A DNA stretch of 64,000 bases from Orbilia blumenaviensis (Eukaryota; Ascomycota; Orbiliomycetes; Orbiliales; Orbiliaceae), in assembly GCA_036872755.1 (NCBI GenBank), contig JAVHNS010000008.1, forward strand, positions 2,312,424 to 2,376,423, in the 5' to 3' direction. The notes under the pieces are model-generated. The model was not told where the DNA came from. It did no database searches and saw nothing but the letters and a program-made list of their open reading frames with translations. Every line of letters begins with the position of its first letter. The first letter of the stretch is position 1. The position numbers and the translations under genes are program-made. Below, one piece after another: positions 50,672 through 63,362 of the stretch.

Positions 50672-53600
50672 GTAATATTAGATTTAAATTTTAAATTTCT
50701 TTTTTTAATTAAATTATTTTTTTAAAAGTAATTTATATTAAATATTAAATAATTTATAAAAATTCTTTTTATATAAATTAACAAATTTATAAAAACTTAA
50801 AATATTTTTTATAAATTATTAATATTTGATAATTTATGAAATATATCAGTTATAAAATAATAAGTATTATATTTTTATTAATTATTATTATTATAATTAT
50901 ATTTATATTTTGAATTTTAATTTTTTGTTATTTTAATATAATAAAAATTATTGTTATAATTTAAATTATTAATTTTATATTTATTATATTTATTAATTTT
51001 AAATTAAAAATCCCCTAATTTATAAAGATTTTCCAATATTATTTAATTAATATTATAAAAATAACAAAATATATAAATAATATATTTATATTTTATTATT
51101 ATTAATTACTAAATATTTTTTGTTTGAAATTATAAAAAAGTAAGTTTATTTTTATTATAAAATTTTTATAAATAAAATATTAATTTTTGATTAATAAATT
51201 TTATATTTAAGTTTTATGATATTTAATAATATTTTCTAAATAATAAATATTTTTTATAATTCTTTTAATAATATTAATAAAATAATTTTAATTAGAATTA
51301 AATAATTCTATAAAATATTTTATATATTAATAATTTAATTATTTTTTAAAATTTATTAAAAAATTTTAAATATATTTCTAAATATTTTTATTAAAAAAAA
51401 ATAATATATTTTGAAATTATTAAAAAAAATATTAATTTTAATATTTTTTATAAATATTAATTTTAATATTTTTTATAAATATTAATTTTATTTAAAAAAA
51501 AATATAATTTTTTATGAATATATTAAAAAATTTTAATAATATTATTATAATTTATTATTTTTTTATTATTCATTAAATATGTTTTTGATATATTATTAAT
51601 TAATTTTATTATTATATATATTATAAAAAAAAATGTTTTCAAATTTTTAAATTTTTAATATATTATAAAATATAATATTATTAATTTTTAATTATTATTT
51701 ATTATTTTAAATTAATAAATAATTATAAAAATTATTGAATATTTTTGATTAAATATAGAATATTTAATAATAAATAATATTATAATTATAAATAATATTT
51801 TAATTATAAATTTATTATTATTTTTTATTATTTCTTTTAGAATAAAAATTATTATAATAAAAAATTTAATTAGATTTATTTATATATTAAATAATAGTAA
51901 TTTATTAAAATTTATTTAAAAAATGGTATAAGATTATAATGAAATAAATTTTAAAATTAAATTTATTTTTTTATATATTTATTTATTTAATTTTATAAAA
52001 ATATTAATAAATTATATAACAAATAATAAGAAATTAATAAAAAATAATATTAATAAAAAAATTATAAAATAATTAATTTTTTTAATTAATTTTTTTATTT
52101 TTTTTGTTAAATTTAATATTTTATGGTTTAATTTTATAAATAAATTCTTTAATATTATTATATTAAATAATATAAAATTTAATAAATTATTATTATCTAC
52201 TATTATTTTTTATAATAATATATTTATAATAAAATTTAATAAATTATTATTATTTAATATTATTTTTTATAATAATATAATTAAAATTTTTATATTTTAT
52301 TAATTATTAATATATTTATAATATAAATATTATTAGATAATAAGAATTTTATTATAAATAAAAAAAATTTTTTTATTCATATTATTATTTTTTTTATTAT
52401 TTTATTTTTTATATTTATAATAGTGGATTTTATAAATTTTATAAATTTAATAAATTTCTTTACTTTAATTATGATGATGATAATAAGAATATATTAAATA
52501 AACAATATTTATTAACAAATAATATGAATTAATAAAAATAAAAAAAAAATAACAAAAATAAAAAAAAAAAAAAAAATTTATTTTAAAATATAAATTTTTA
52601 AAAAAAAATAAAATTATATTTTAATATTTTAAATTTATTTTAATTAAAATAAAATCAAATAATAAATAATTAATAATTATTATTTATTATTTATTATAAT
52701 TTTATTATAAATAATTATTATTTATTATAATTTATAATTTTATTATAAATAATTATTATTTATTATAATTTATAATTTTATTATAAATAATATTATAAAT
52801 TTTTAAATTTATATAATTATTAATTTAAAAATTTATTAATATAAAATTTAAAATTAATTATATTATATAAATAATATTAATAATTAAAATAATTTTATAA
52901 TAATTATAATTTAATAATTAATAAATAGTTAATATTAAATTATAAATATTATATATTTAATTATTATAATTAATTTAAAATTTTATAATTATTATAATTT
53001 TAAATATTTTTATTATATAAAAATTTTAAATTTTTAATAATAATTTAATAAAAAATAATTAATATTTTTAAAAAATTATATATATTGTTTTTTTATTATA
53101 AAAAATAAAATTTTAATAAAAGAAATTTTTTTTAAAAAAAAAAAAACTAATTAAATATATTAAATATTTAATATTTATTAAAAAATTATTAAAGTTTAAA
53201 TTTTTAATTTTTAATTAATTATATAATTAATAATTTAAAAATTAGAATTTTTTATATATAATTTTTAAAAATAATAATTGTTATCTAATATTTAATATAA
53301 AATTTTAAAATATTACATAATATTGTTAATCATATATTTAAATATTAATTAATTAAAATAAAAAAGAGAATAAATATTAAAAATATTTAAAAACATAATA
53401 TTTAATATCCAATAAAATTTTTTAAATGATATTTAAATTAATAATTAAAAAATTTAGAAATTATTTATTTAATTTAATATTTTAAATATTAACTTATTAA
53501 TTTTTTTTTTAAGATAAAAATAGTTAAATTTTATTATCTTCAATATTAAAATTTAAATCTTCAATATCATTATTTAAAATTTTTAATTTTTAATTTTTAA

Positions 53601-54177
53601 TTTTAATTATTATTTATAATTTACTTTTTATTGTTTGATGAAATATTTTTTATTTCATTTATAATTATTTATAAAAATAATAATTAAATTAAGATTTTAT
53701 AAATATTAAAAGTAAATTTACGTAAAAAGTTTGAAAAAATTTTTAATAGATATTAAATATTTAAAATAAATTATTAAACAATTACTAAAAAATTAAAATT
53801 TTATAATTAAAAAAATATTTTTTTTTAATATATGATAAAAATTTAAAAATAAAATTTTATTTAATTAAAAACTTTATATCCTTTTTTCATTTAATATTGA
53901 TGTACTAACTTTAAAATATTTATTAATCAATTTATTAATATTTTTTATAAAATTTTTATAATAATTTAATTAATATATTTTAATTATATTAAAAAAATTA
54001 AATTAATTTAATCTTTTATTAAATTAAATATTAATTTCTATATATTTATAAATATTATAATTATAAATAAATATTTTTGAATTATAATTATATATAATTA
54101 ATATTTAATATTTTTTAATTTTTTTTTATAATTTTTTTTAAATTTCTTTTTAATTTAAAATTATAATAAATATAAAA
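50672..54177. other. 3.5-kb AT-rich region, no gene recognised
   Basis: Almost pure A+T with local duplications: a two-copy repeat of about 65 bp around 52110-52285 (AATTTAATAAATTATTATTA) and a 37-bp unit with AATTTATAATTTTATTATAA around 52690-52790. It is probably a very old RIPed element, but I could not align it to the families above. Confidence 0.5.
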
Positions 54178-54488
54178 CTAGACGGCTGCTTCGCAGCACG
54201 CAAACCCGACTGCTCACGCACATGTTTTGCCCTGGTTTTTTTTTGGATCTTGTCAATCACTTCGAATTAATTTACTCAAATTATCGCAACATATTGCCTG
54301 AGTGAGGGGACGAGACTGTTGAGTGTGCCAAAACTTGAAAATCCTTGTACAAATTTGTATAAACGAAAATTGTTGAAAATTTCTAAGTACGCTAAAAATA
54401 ATATATTTTTTTGATTGATTTTAATAAAAAAACTCCACACAACCCTCGCACTCAGAAGTTCAATTTCAACCCTCCTTGTCAGTCGGGC
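54178..54488 (-). mobile_element. Helitron-like non-autonomous element, short and unmutated
   Basis: 311 bp, the best-preserved copy. On its own strand it starts GCCCGACTGACAAGGAGGG and ends GCAGTCGGGTTTGCGTGCT, hairpin GCTGC-GAA-GCAGC, then CGTCTAG and T. It has normal G+C and no RIP bias. It has the 5' block (ACAAATTTGTA near 54345) but no cassette and no microsatellite, so it defines the minimal element. It is inserted in A+T-only DNA. Confidence 0.85.
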
Positions 54489-55905
54489 ATATATTATTAT
54501 ATAAATAAAATTATTTTTAAAAATATTTAAAATATTTTATTATTGTTTTAATATAATTGTAATATTATATAAATAAATAAAGTTTAAAATAATTTTAAAT
54601 ATATCAAAAAAAATTATAAATATATATAAAAAAATCTACTTAATTATTTTTAACTTTTTTCCTTATTATTATATAATCTAATTAAAAGATTTTTGGAATT
54701 TAAAAAAATTAAAATATAATAAAAATCTGATTTAAATTTTATTAAACTTATTAATATATTTATAAATTTTTTATAAATATTATTAACTATATTAAAATAT
54801 TTTTAAAAATTCTAAAATAAATTTTATATAATAGATTAAATTTAAATATCTATAATAATTAAATAAAAAGTAATTAATAAAAAACTATATTTGTATTATA
54901 AAAATATTATATATTTATTTTATTAATATATTTTTTTTTATTTATTTTATTAATTACAATTTGAAGTTTATTTTTAATATTTTTGTATTATTTATAATTA
55001 TATTTAAAATTTTAAAAATTATATATTTTTAAATTTTAAGTATTTATTTTATAAATTAAATAAAAATTTACTTTAATATTAAACAACTTAATATATTTTA
55101 TATAATCTGCAATTTAATTAGTTAATTTAAAATAATAATTTTATATTTTTTTATTTTTAAAAAAAAGTCTAAAAGTGTGTTTTAAAAGATTTTAAATATT
55201 ATTTAATAAATACTAAAAATCATTTAATAACTTTAAAAATTTAAAAATAAGATTTTAAATAATTTGATTAATTAATAATTTTTAATTTTTAAATAAAAAT
55301 TTTTTTTTTAAAAAAATTAATAATAATATAAAAAGAATTTATAAATAATATAATAATTATAAATAAATAATTAATAATAAATCAACAATAATTATATATA
55401 TTAACCAAACTTTTTTATTTTTAAAAAAATTTATTAAATATATAATATTAAATATAAGAATATATAAAATAAATATTACACCAATTAAAAAAGTTTTTTA
55501 TTAAATAATTAACAACAAATTATAAATATATTTATAATATATTTAATTTGTATATTTTATTATTAATTTTTTAATTTAATTTTATTATACATATATTTAT
55601 TTTTATTATTATATTTTTTATAAAATATAATTACCAAATATTTAGTATATATCAATTAATAAAAAAAATAATAAATATAATTAATTAAATTTTTTTAAAA
55701 ATATAAAATTATCAATAATTCAAAAATTTTAAAATTATAAATAGATTTTTAGAAATTTAATTACAAATTATTACTTATAACATTTAATAACTTCTAAAAA
55801 ATATAATTTGATAAAAAAAAAACTAACATCAAACACTAAAAAACCATTATTAAAATATTTATTAATTTTAAATTTTATAAATTTATTTTAAATAAACCAA
55901 TTTAT
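54489..55905. other. AT-rich spacer
   Basis: RIP-like A/T sequence. No gene or repeat boundary was seen. Confidence 0.6.
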
Positions 55906-56267
55906 TACTCTTGAGACAAAGGGTGGGGTTGCAAGACTGTCGGCAAACGGTGTGAAAACGGTTTGCGGGTTACCACACCGTTTTCGAAACCATTTTCCAA
56001 TTTTTTAACTGTTTATAAAACAGTTAATAAATAGTTTGCTGGTTTTTTCATAGTTTTTTAACCGTTTTCAAAACCGTTTTTTCAAATAATTAATTGACTG
56101 TTTTTATAACGGTTTTTTGACGGTTTTCTGACAGTTTTATGACAGTTTTGTTGCGGTTGTGTTGCGATTTCAACAATCGTTTTAATAATAGTTTGCAGAT
56201 CGTTTCATAACAGTTTGCAGATCGTTTTCACAACAGTCACATTACTGTAATCTTAGCTAATTAAATT

Positions 56268-56505
56268 AAATAAAATAAATTAATTAAATGACGTAAATAA
56301 ATTAAATAAATTAAATAAATTAAATAAATTAAATAAATTAAATAAATTAAATAAATTAAATAAATTAAATAAATTAAATAAATTAAATTAATTAAATGAC
56401 GTAAATAAATTAAATAAATTAAATAAATTAAATAAATCAAATAAATCAAATAAATTAAATAAATTAAATAATTCAAATAAATTAAATAAATTAAATAAAT
56501 TAAAA
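56268..56505. repeat. 9-bp AAATAAATT microsatellite
   Basis: Two blocks of about 13 and 11 units. The open minus frame across it is an Ile-Tyr-Leu repeat and not a gene. Confidence 0.97.
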
Positions 56506-57159
56506 TAGTGGTCACGTGATCATTTTTGCTGCCTTAACTCTCTTTTCTATTGAATTTGAATTTAATTTAGTTTTTGCATGCAAATTGGTCATGTGACATA
56601 TACAAAAATGACTTTGAAATTTATTTTGAAATTAGATTTAACTAATTTATTACTTTACACTTAACTTTTCTTTAATTTAGTATTATTTTATTATTTTACT
56701 AATTAACTGTTTTTTTAGCTTTTTCACCAACTGTTTTAATAACTTCTAACTTGTTAAGTCCTCTATTAGCTGCCTTACTAAATACTTTGTTAACTGTTGT
56801 ATTAGCTGTTGTATTAGCTGTTGTATTAGCTGCTGTATTAACTGCTAATAAGCTAAATAAATACTTCATTAGTTACTTATCTTATTAGTTGCTTTACTAA
56901 TTGCTGTATTAACTGCCATATTAGCTGCCGTACTAACTATTCTTATTCTATTAGCTATTCTTATTCTATTAGCTATTCTTCTATTAACTATTCTATTAAC
57001 TATTAAATAATCTGCTGTGAATTTTATGTTATAATCAGCGTAAATTAATAAAACCATAACAAAACCGTCATAAAATCATCAAAAAACCATTAAAAAAACC
57101 ATTCACCCATCATTTTTAAATAATATAACAGTTAAATTACTATTATGTTACTATAATAT

Positions 57160-57270
57160 AGCCGTAATACAACCATCATACAGCTGTCATACAGCCATCA
57201 TACAGCTGTCATACAACCATCATACAACTATTATATAACCACCATATAACCATCATATAACTATTATATA
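57160..57270. repeat. 10/11-bp CATACAGCTGT-type array
   Basis: About ten units (CATACAGCTGT, CATACAGCCAT and similar), drifting to CATATAACCAT by C-to-T changes. It corresponds to 63176-63262 in copy 3. Confidence 0.85.
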
Positions 57271-57365
57271 ACTACTCTATCACCGTCTTGCAACCACGAA
57301 ACCATTTGCCGGTTTTCTGACCGTTTTGCAACCGTCTTGCTAGAACATGCTTTTCCTCAAGAGTA

Positions 57366-59356
57366 AATTATATTTTTATTTATTTTTAAATAAATAATAA
57401 AATGTATTAAAAAAATTTACATATATAAAATCATTTTATAATAAATATTTAATATTTATATAATATTTTTATTTAATAAATTTCTTAATTAATATATCAG
57501 ATTTTTAAACATTTATTAATATTTTATAATTTTTATTAAATATTAATTAATAATTAATATTATTATTAAACTACATCTACTTATTAATATATTTTTGTAT
57601 TATATATTAATTATAAAATCTTTTATAATTATATTTATTTTTATTTAAGATTCCATAATTATTCAATAAATTTTAATTATTTATTAAAATTATAAAAATA
57701 ATATTAACAATACAAAATTACTTTCATAAATAATAAAAAACTAATATATTATTATAATAATTATATTTATTCTTTATTAATAATAAGTTTAAATTGATTA
57801 TAATATTTTAATATAAAATTCTTTTTTAATAAAATATATAAAATAAAGCAAACTAAAATTAAAAAAAAAAAATAATATATATATATAAATTTTATTAATT
57901 AATAATTTACTTAACATATATTATTATTATTCAACAATAATTTTTAATAAATATAAAAAATTAATAATATAAAATTTTAATATACAAAATTTTATACAAA
58001 ATATTTAAAATTATAATATTAAAAATATATTAAAAATTAAATTTAAAATTATAAATACAAAATTATTAATAATTATTTATTATAAATTAATTATATAATA
58101 TTATTATATATATAATAATTATTACAATATTTAAAATTTTTTTTATTTTGTTTAATAATATTATATAAAATAAATTAAAATTTATTTATTTTTTAATTAT
58201 ATTTTTTTTTATATAAAATAAATATTTTATAAAGATTTTATTTATAATTAATTATTATTTATAATTATTTTATTTTTATATATTCAAAATAAATTTTAAA
58301 AATTTATTTATAATTAATTATTATTTATAATTATTTTATTTTTATATATTCAAAATAAATTGCAAAAATTTATTTATAATTAATTATTATTTATAATTAT
58401 TTTATATTTATAATTTTATATTTATATATTTAAAATAAATTTATAAAATTTATTTATAATTAATTATTATTTATAATTATTGTATATTTATATATTTAAA
58501 ATAAAATTAAAAATTTAATATTTATATATTCTTTATTATACTTTTCTAATATAAACCTATTAAATTTTTTTTTTCTTTTACTTTTTTTAAAAATTTTTAA
58601 ATTTACTAAATAATATAAATTTTAAAAACCTTTAAATTAAAATAAATTTAATATTATTATAAATAATAAATTTTAAAATATTAATTATTAATTAATAAAT
58701 TTAAAAATTAATAAATATTATTTAATTATTTTAAATAAAATCAATATTTAAAAAAAAGATAAATATAAAATTTAATTAAATTTTATAATTAAAATTTTTT
58801 TTAATATAATATTAAATTTTTTACATTAAATTTATTTTTTTAAAATTTATTATATTTTAAATTATTATTTATTAATTTAATTATATTAAATAAAAATTAA
58901 TTTTTTAAAGATTTTTAGGATTTTTTAAAAATTTTTTTAAAATCTAAAATTAAAAGGTTATTATTACGTTAATTTTTTAAATATTATTATAATTTAATTT
59001 TATATATTTTATTAATTTTAAAATAAACTCCAAAAGTTATTAACTATTTTAAAAAATATATTAAATATCAATTATCTTTTAATTTCTCTTTGTCGTCTCT
59101 GAATTAATTAGAAATTATTAATAAAAATTTTATTTATTTTTTAATTTCTAAAATAATTTTGAATAATTTTATATTTTAGAAAATATTTTTAATTTTTTAT
59201 TATTTAATAAAAATTTTATATTATTAAAATTTAAAATTAAAAATATTATTAAAAAGAAAAACTAGATTTTTAGAATTAGTTTATATAAAGTAAATAAAAA
59301 GTTTAATATTTTGATTTGGTATGTTTTGGATTTTATATCAAATTTTAATTATTTAT
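57366..59356. other. AT-rich region with 60-bp tandem repeat
   Basis: No gene was seen. At 58240-58500 four copies of a unit of about 60 bp (containing TAATTAATTATTATTTATAA and TATATATTCAAAATAAAT) lie in tandem. A short G/C-bearing patch at 59085-59105 (CTCTTTGTCGTCTCTGAATT) has no visible context. Confidence 0.6.
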
Positions 59357-61455
59357 GCCCAACTGCAGTATTGCAGGAAGGTTAAAGTTGAACCAGCACA
59401 AGGCGATCCATATAAAATCTGCCAAAAAATATATTATTTTTGACGAATTTAAAGATTTTTTATTTTTTATTTTTACCATATAAATTTATATAGGATTTCT
59501 AAAATCTTAACACTATTTTCAAATTTTAATAAAAAATTACTAAAAAATTAATAAAATTCTAACAAAAATCTTTGCCATTTTTATTTTATTAAATCTATAT
59601 TTCTAAAATTTTAATATAATTTTTATTAATCTTTTATTTAAATTTAATTAAGCATATAAGTTTATAAATACATTTTTTTTTATTTTTTTTATTTTTTTTT
59701 ATTATATTATTTTTAAAGAAAATTATAAATATAAAATAATTTTTTTATTTAAATTTATATATATATATATATTTAAATTTATTTAGTTTTTATTTGTAAA
59801 ATAATTATATGATATTTATAAATTTAATTTATAAAATTTTTAAATTATATTAAATTAAATAAAAATTAAAAATAGTTTTAATATTAAAAACAATTATATA
59901 TATACAAAATCTAATTTCAAAATTTAAAAACTTTTATTTATTTAATTTATTATAATTATTTTAATTAAAAATTTAATTTTTATATACAAGAAAAATTTGA
60001 TTTCAAAATTCCAAAAAAACTTATTTATTTTAATTATCTGAATTATTTTAATTATTTTAATTATTTTAATTATTTTAATTATTTTAATTATTTTAATTAT
60101 TTTAATTATTTTAATTAGTTTAATTATTTTAATTATTTTAATTGTTTTAGTTGTTTTAATTGTTTTAATTGTTTTAATCATTTTAATTACTTTAATTATT
60201 TTAATTATTTTAATTATTTTAATTATTTTAATTATTTTAATTATTTTAATTATTTTAATTATTTTAATTATTTTAATTATTTTAATTATTTTAATTATTT
60301 TAATTGTTTTAATTGTTTTAATTGTTTTAATTGTTTTAATTGTTTTAATCATTTTAATTACTTTAATTATTTTAATTATTTTGGTTGTTTTAATTGTTTT
60401 AATTATTTTAATTTAATTTTAATTTTTGCATGTAATAACGATAAAATTATTTTTATTTTTATTTTTATTTTTAGTTTTAGTTTTATTTTTATTTTTGATT
60501 TTGATTTGATTTTTTTTTTATTTAATTAAATTTTAATTATATTTTTATATATAAAAAATTATATAATAAAAATAAAATTAATTATAATTTTATTAATTAT
60601 TATTATTATAATAATAATTATATTAAATATAGATATTAATTATTATTTAATAAATATATATATATATATATATTATTATTTTGATTATAATTTAATATTT
60701 ATATTATATATAAATTACAATTTCAATTATAATATAATATATTTATTATTTTATAAAGTATATTTATATTTAATTATAGTTATAATATTTTATTTATCAT
60801 TTATTAATTAAATATATTTTTATATTTATATATATAATAAAATAGTAGTAAAAAATTAATAAATTAATAAATAAACTTTATAATAAATATTTAAATTTTA
60901 CAATAAAATAAATATTAATATATAATTTTTATTTTTAAATAATTTATAGATTTATAATAATTATAATATAAAATTAATAAAAATTAATAAAAATATAAAT
61001 AAGATTAATATTAAAATATTTAATAGAATAATTAATATTATATTATAAATTATATTATTTAATATAATAATGTGAGTTAATAAAATAATAAATAAAAATT
61101 TGAATTAATAAATTTTAAAATTTATATATATATAAAAATAAAATAAAAAAAATCAATTAAAATTATTATAATAAAAATAATAAAAATAATATTATTTATA
61201 AAAAAATAATATAATTATGAAGTAAATTAATAATATTTATTTTTAAATTAATAATATTTATAATTTAAAAAATAATAATTATAAATAAGTTAATATTATT
61301 TATAATTAAATTTATAATTATAATCTATATTAATATAATTAAATTTTATTTTGTTTATAATCATTAATTTTTTTTAATTAAAAAAAATATATTATATTAT
61401 TATATATGATTAAGATGTGGTAGTTGGGTTTGAGTGTTGCGCAGCAGCCTCCTAG
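59357..61455 (+). mobile_element. Helitron-like non-autonomous element, longest copy
   Basis: 2,099 bp. The start is GCCCAACTGCAGTATTGCAG preceded by AT, then AAGGTTAAAGTTGAACCAGC. The end is GTGGTAGTTGGGTTTGAGT (RIPed CAGTCGGG), then GTTGCGCAGCAGCCTCCTAG and T. The middle holds a 9-bp AT array (60040-60415) and about 900 bp of plain A+T, which may include another decayed insertion. No coding sequence is present. Confidence 0.75.
60040..60415. repeat. 9-bp ATTATTTTA microsatellite
   Basis: About 40 units, with patches of the variant ATTGTTTTA (60130-60175 and 60300-60350), a repeated pattern pointing to duplication of a block of about 190 bp. The minus frame open over it (Ile-Ile-Lys) is not a gene. 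Confidence 0.97.
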
Positions 61456-61751
61456 TTTTATTTAATAATTTAAAATATTTTATTAAAAATTTTAATATTA
61501 TTAAAATATAATATTTAAAATTATTATTTTAATTATATTAATAACAAAACTTAAATTTATATATTAATATTAATAAATTAATTAATTAATTATATAAAAT
61601 ATATAAAATTATTAAAGTTTTTTCAAATTATTTATTTTATTTATAAAATTCTTTCTAATTAATTAATAAATTTATTATAAATTTAATTATTTTAAAATTT
61701 TTAAATATATTTTAAAATTAAAGAAAAAAGATTTTTGTTATTTATAAGAAT
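61456..61751. other. AT-rich spacer
   Basis: Nothing recognisable. Confidence 0.6.
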
Positions 61752-62111
61752 TACTCTTGAGACAAAGGGTGGGGTTCCAAGACCGTCAGCGAATGATGTG
61801 AAAACAGTTTGCGGGTTTCCACACCGTTTTTAAAACCATTTTTGAGTTTCTTCACTATTTCAGAAATAGTTTGAAAATAGTTTGCTCATTTTTTCATACT
61901 TTTTTCACTATTTCCAAAACCATTTTTTAAATAGTAAAAAGACTATTTTTAAAACGATTGTCTAACGATTTTCTGACAGTTTCTTAACGGTTTTTTAACG
62001 GTTTTGTTGCGGTTTTGTTACGGTTTCAACAATCGTTTTCATAATAGTTTGCAAATCGTTTTATAACAGTTTGCAGATCGTTTTCACAACAGTCACATCA
62101 CTGTAATCTTA

Positions 62112-62415
62112 GCTAATAAATTAAATAAATTAAATAAATTAAATAAATTAAATAAATTAAATAAATTAAATAAATTAAATAAATTAAATAAATTAAATAA
62201 ATTAAATAAATTAAATAAATTAAATAAATTAAATAAATTAAATAAATTAAATAAATTAAATAAATTAAATAAATTAAATAAATTAAATAAATTAAATAAA
62301 TTAAATAAATTAAATAAATTAAATAAATTAAATAAATTAAATAAATTAAATAAATCAAATAAATTAAATAAATTAAATAAATCAAATAAATCAAATAAAT
62401 CAAATAAATTAAATA
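62112..62415. repeat. 9-bp AAATAAATT microsatellite
   Basis: About 33 units, perfect except for T-to-C variants near the right end. Confidence 0.97.
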
Positions 62416-62515
62416 GTAGTCACGTGACCATTTTCGCCGCCTTAACTCTCTTTTTCTGTTTAATTTGAATTTAATTTAGTTTTCGCATGCAAATTAGTCA
62501 CGTGACACATACACA
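62413..62515. repeat. CACGTGAC/GCATGC cassette
   Basis: AGTCACGTGACCATTTTCGC stands at the left. The full cassette lies in inverse orientation at the right (GCATGCAAATTAGTCACGTG, then ACACATACA). RIPed forms occur in copies 1 and 2 of this family and in the Helitron-like elements. Confidence 0.75.
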
Positions 62516-62881
62516 CAATAACTTTGAAATTTATTTTGAAATTCCTACTAATTTATTACTTTACATTCAACCTCTCTTTAATTTAACATCATTCTACTAA
62601 CTAGCTGTCTCTCTAGCTCTCACCAACTGCCTCAATAGCTGCTAACTTACTAAGTCCTCCACTAACTGCCTTATTAGCTGCTTTACTAACTACTATATTA
62701 GCTATCATACTAACTGCCATAATAACTACCATACTAGCTGCCGTACTAATTGCTAACTTACTAAATCCTCCACTAACTGCCAACAAGCTAAGTACTTCAC
62801 TAGCTACCTTACTAGCTGCTTTGATAACTGCTGTATTAGCTGCCATACTAGCTGCCGTACTAGCTGCCGTGCTAGCTGCCG

Positions 62882-63010
62882 TGCTAGCTGTTCTTGTTCT
62901 ATTAGCTGTTCTTGTTCTATTAGCTGTTCTTGTTCTATTAGCTGTTCTTGTTCTATTAGCTGTTCTTGTTCTATTAGCTGTTCTTGTTCTATTAGCTGTT
63001 CTTATTCTAT
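62882..63010. repeat. 18-bp TTCTTGTTCTATTAGCTG array
   Basis: Seven near-identical units. In copy 2 the matching place (56935-57000) has only about three decayed units. Confidence 0.95.
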
Positions 63011-63175
63011 TAGCCGTTCTATTAGCTATTAGCTGTTCTATTAGCAAGTGATCTGCTGTGAATTTTGTGTTGTGATCGGCGTAAATCAATAAAACCACAA
63101 CAAAACCGTCAGAAAACTATTGGGAAAACCGTTCGCCGATCGTTTTTGAGTAATATGACGGTTGGGCCACCGTTA

Positions 63176-63262
63176 TGCCACCGTAATACAACCGTCATAC
63201 AGCCGTCATACAGCCATCATACAGCTGTCATACAACCGCCGTACAACCGTCATATAACTATT
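63176..63262. repeat. 11-bp CCGTCATACAG array
   Basis: About seven units near the right end of copy 3, each containing the AACCGTC-type motif. Confidence 0.9.
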
Positions 63263-63362
63263 ATATAATCGCTATATCACCGTCTTGCAACCACGAAACT
63301 ATTTGCTGGTTTTCTGACCGTCTTGCAACCGTCTTGCTAGAACATGCTTTTCCTCAAGAGTA

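Larger units (their letters stand above)
55908..57363 (+). mobile_element. CTCTTGAG-family TA element (copy 2)
   Basis: 1,456 bp with TA flanks (55906-55907; 57364-57365). The left end is CTCTTGAGACAAAGGGTGG and the right end AACATGCTTTTCCTCAAGAG. The left 300 bp carry ACGGTTTT/CAGTTTT motifs in direct order, and the right 250 bp carry AACCGTC/CATACAGC motifs in inverted order. There are two AAATAAATT arrays (56275-56395; 56405-56505) separated by AATGACGTAAAT, the cassette (56509-56615), and CTGTATTAGCTG-type 12-mers (56760-57000). It has mild RIP and no transposase. Confidence 0.87.
61754..63360 (+). mobile_element. CTCTTGAG-family TA element (copy 3), best preserved
   Basis: 1,607 bp with TA flanks (61752-61753; 63361-63362). 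The same ends and order as copy 2: subterminal ACGGTTTT motifs (61975-62035), AAATAAATT array (62112-62415), cassette pair with two intact GTCACGTGAC palindromes (62415-62425 and 62497-62507), 12-bp CTAGCTGCC units (62640-62890), an 18-bp array (62882-63010) and inverted AACCGTC motifs (63100-63345). GC content is far above its surroundings, so it is young or RIP-spared. Open frames over the arrays (62613-63098 minus; 62821-63051 plus) are periodic and I do not regard them as genes. Confidence 0.88.

Noticed and set aside
62613..63268. Overlapping open frames on both strands in CTCTTGAG copy 3
   Set aside because: They are periodic arrays open on both strands at once, with no conserved frame in copy 2.
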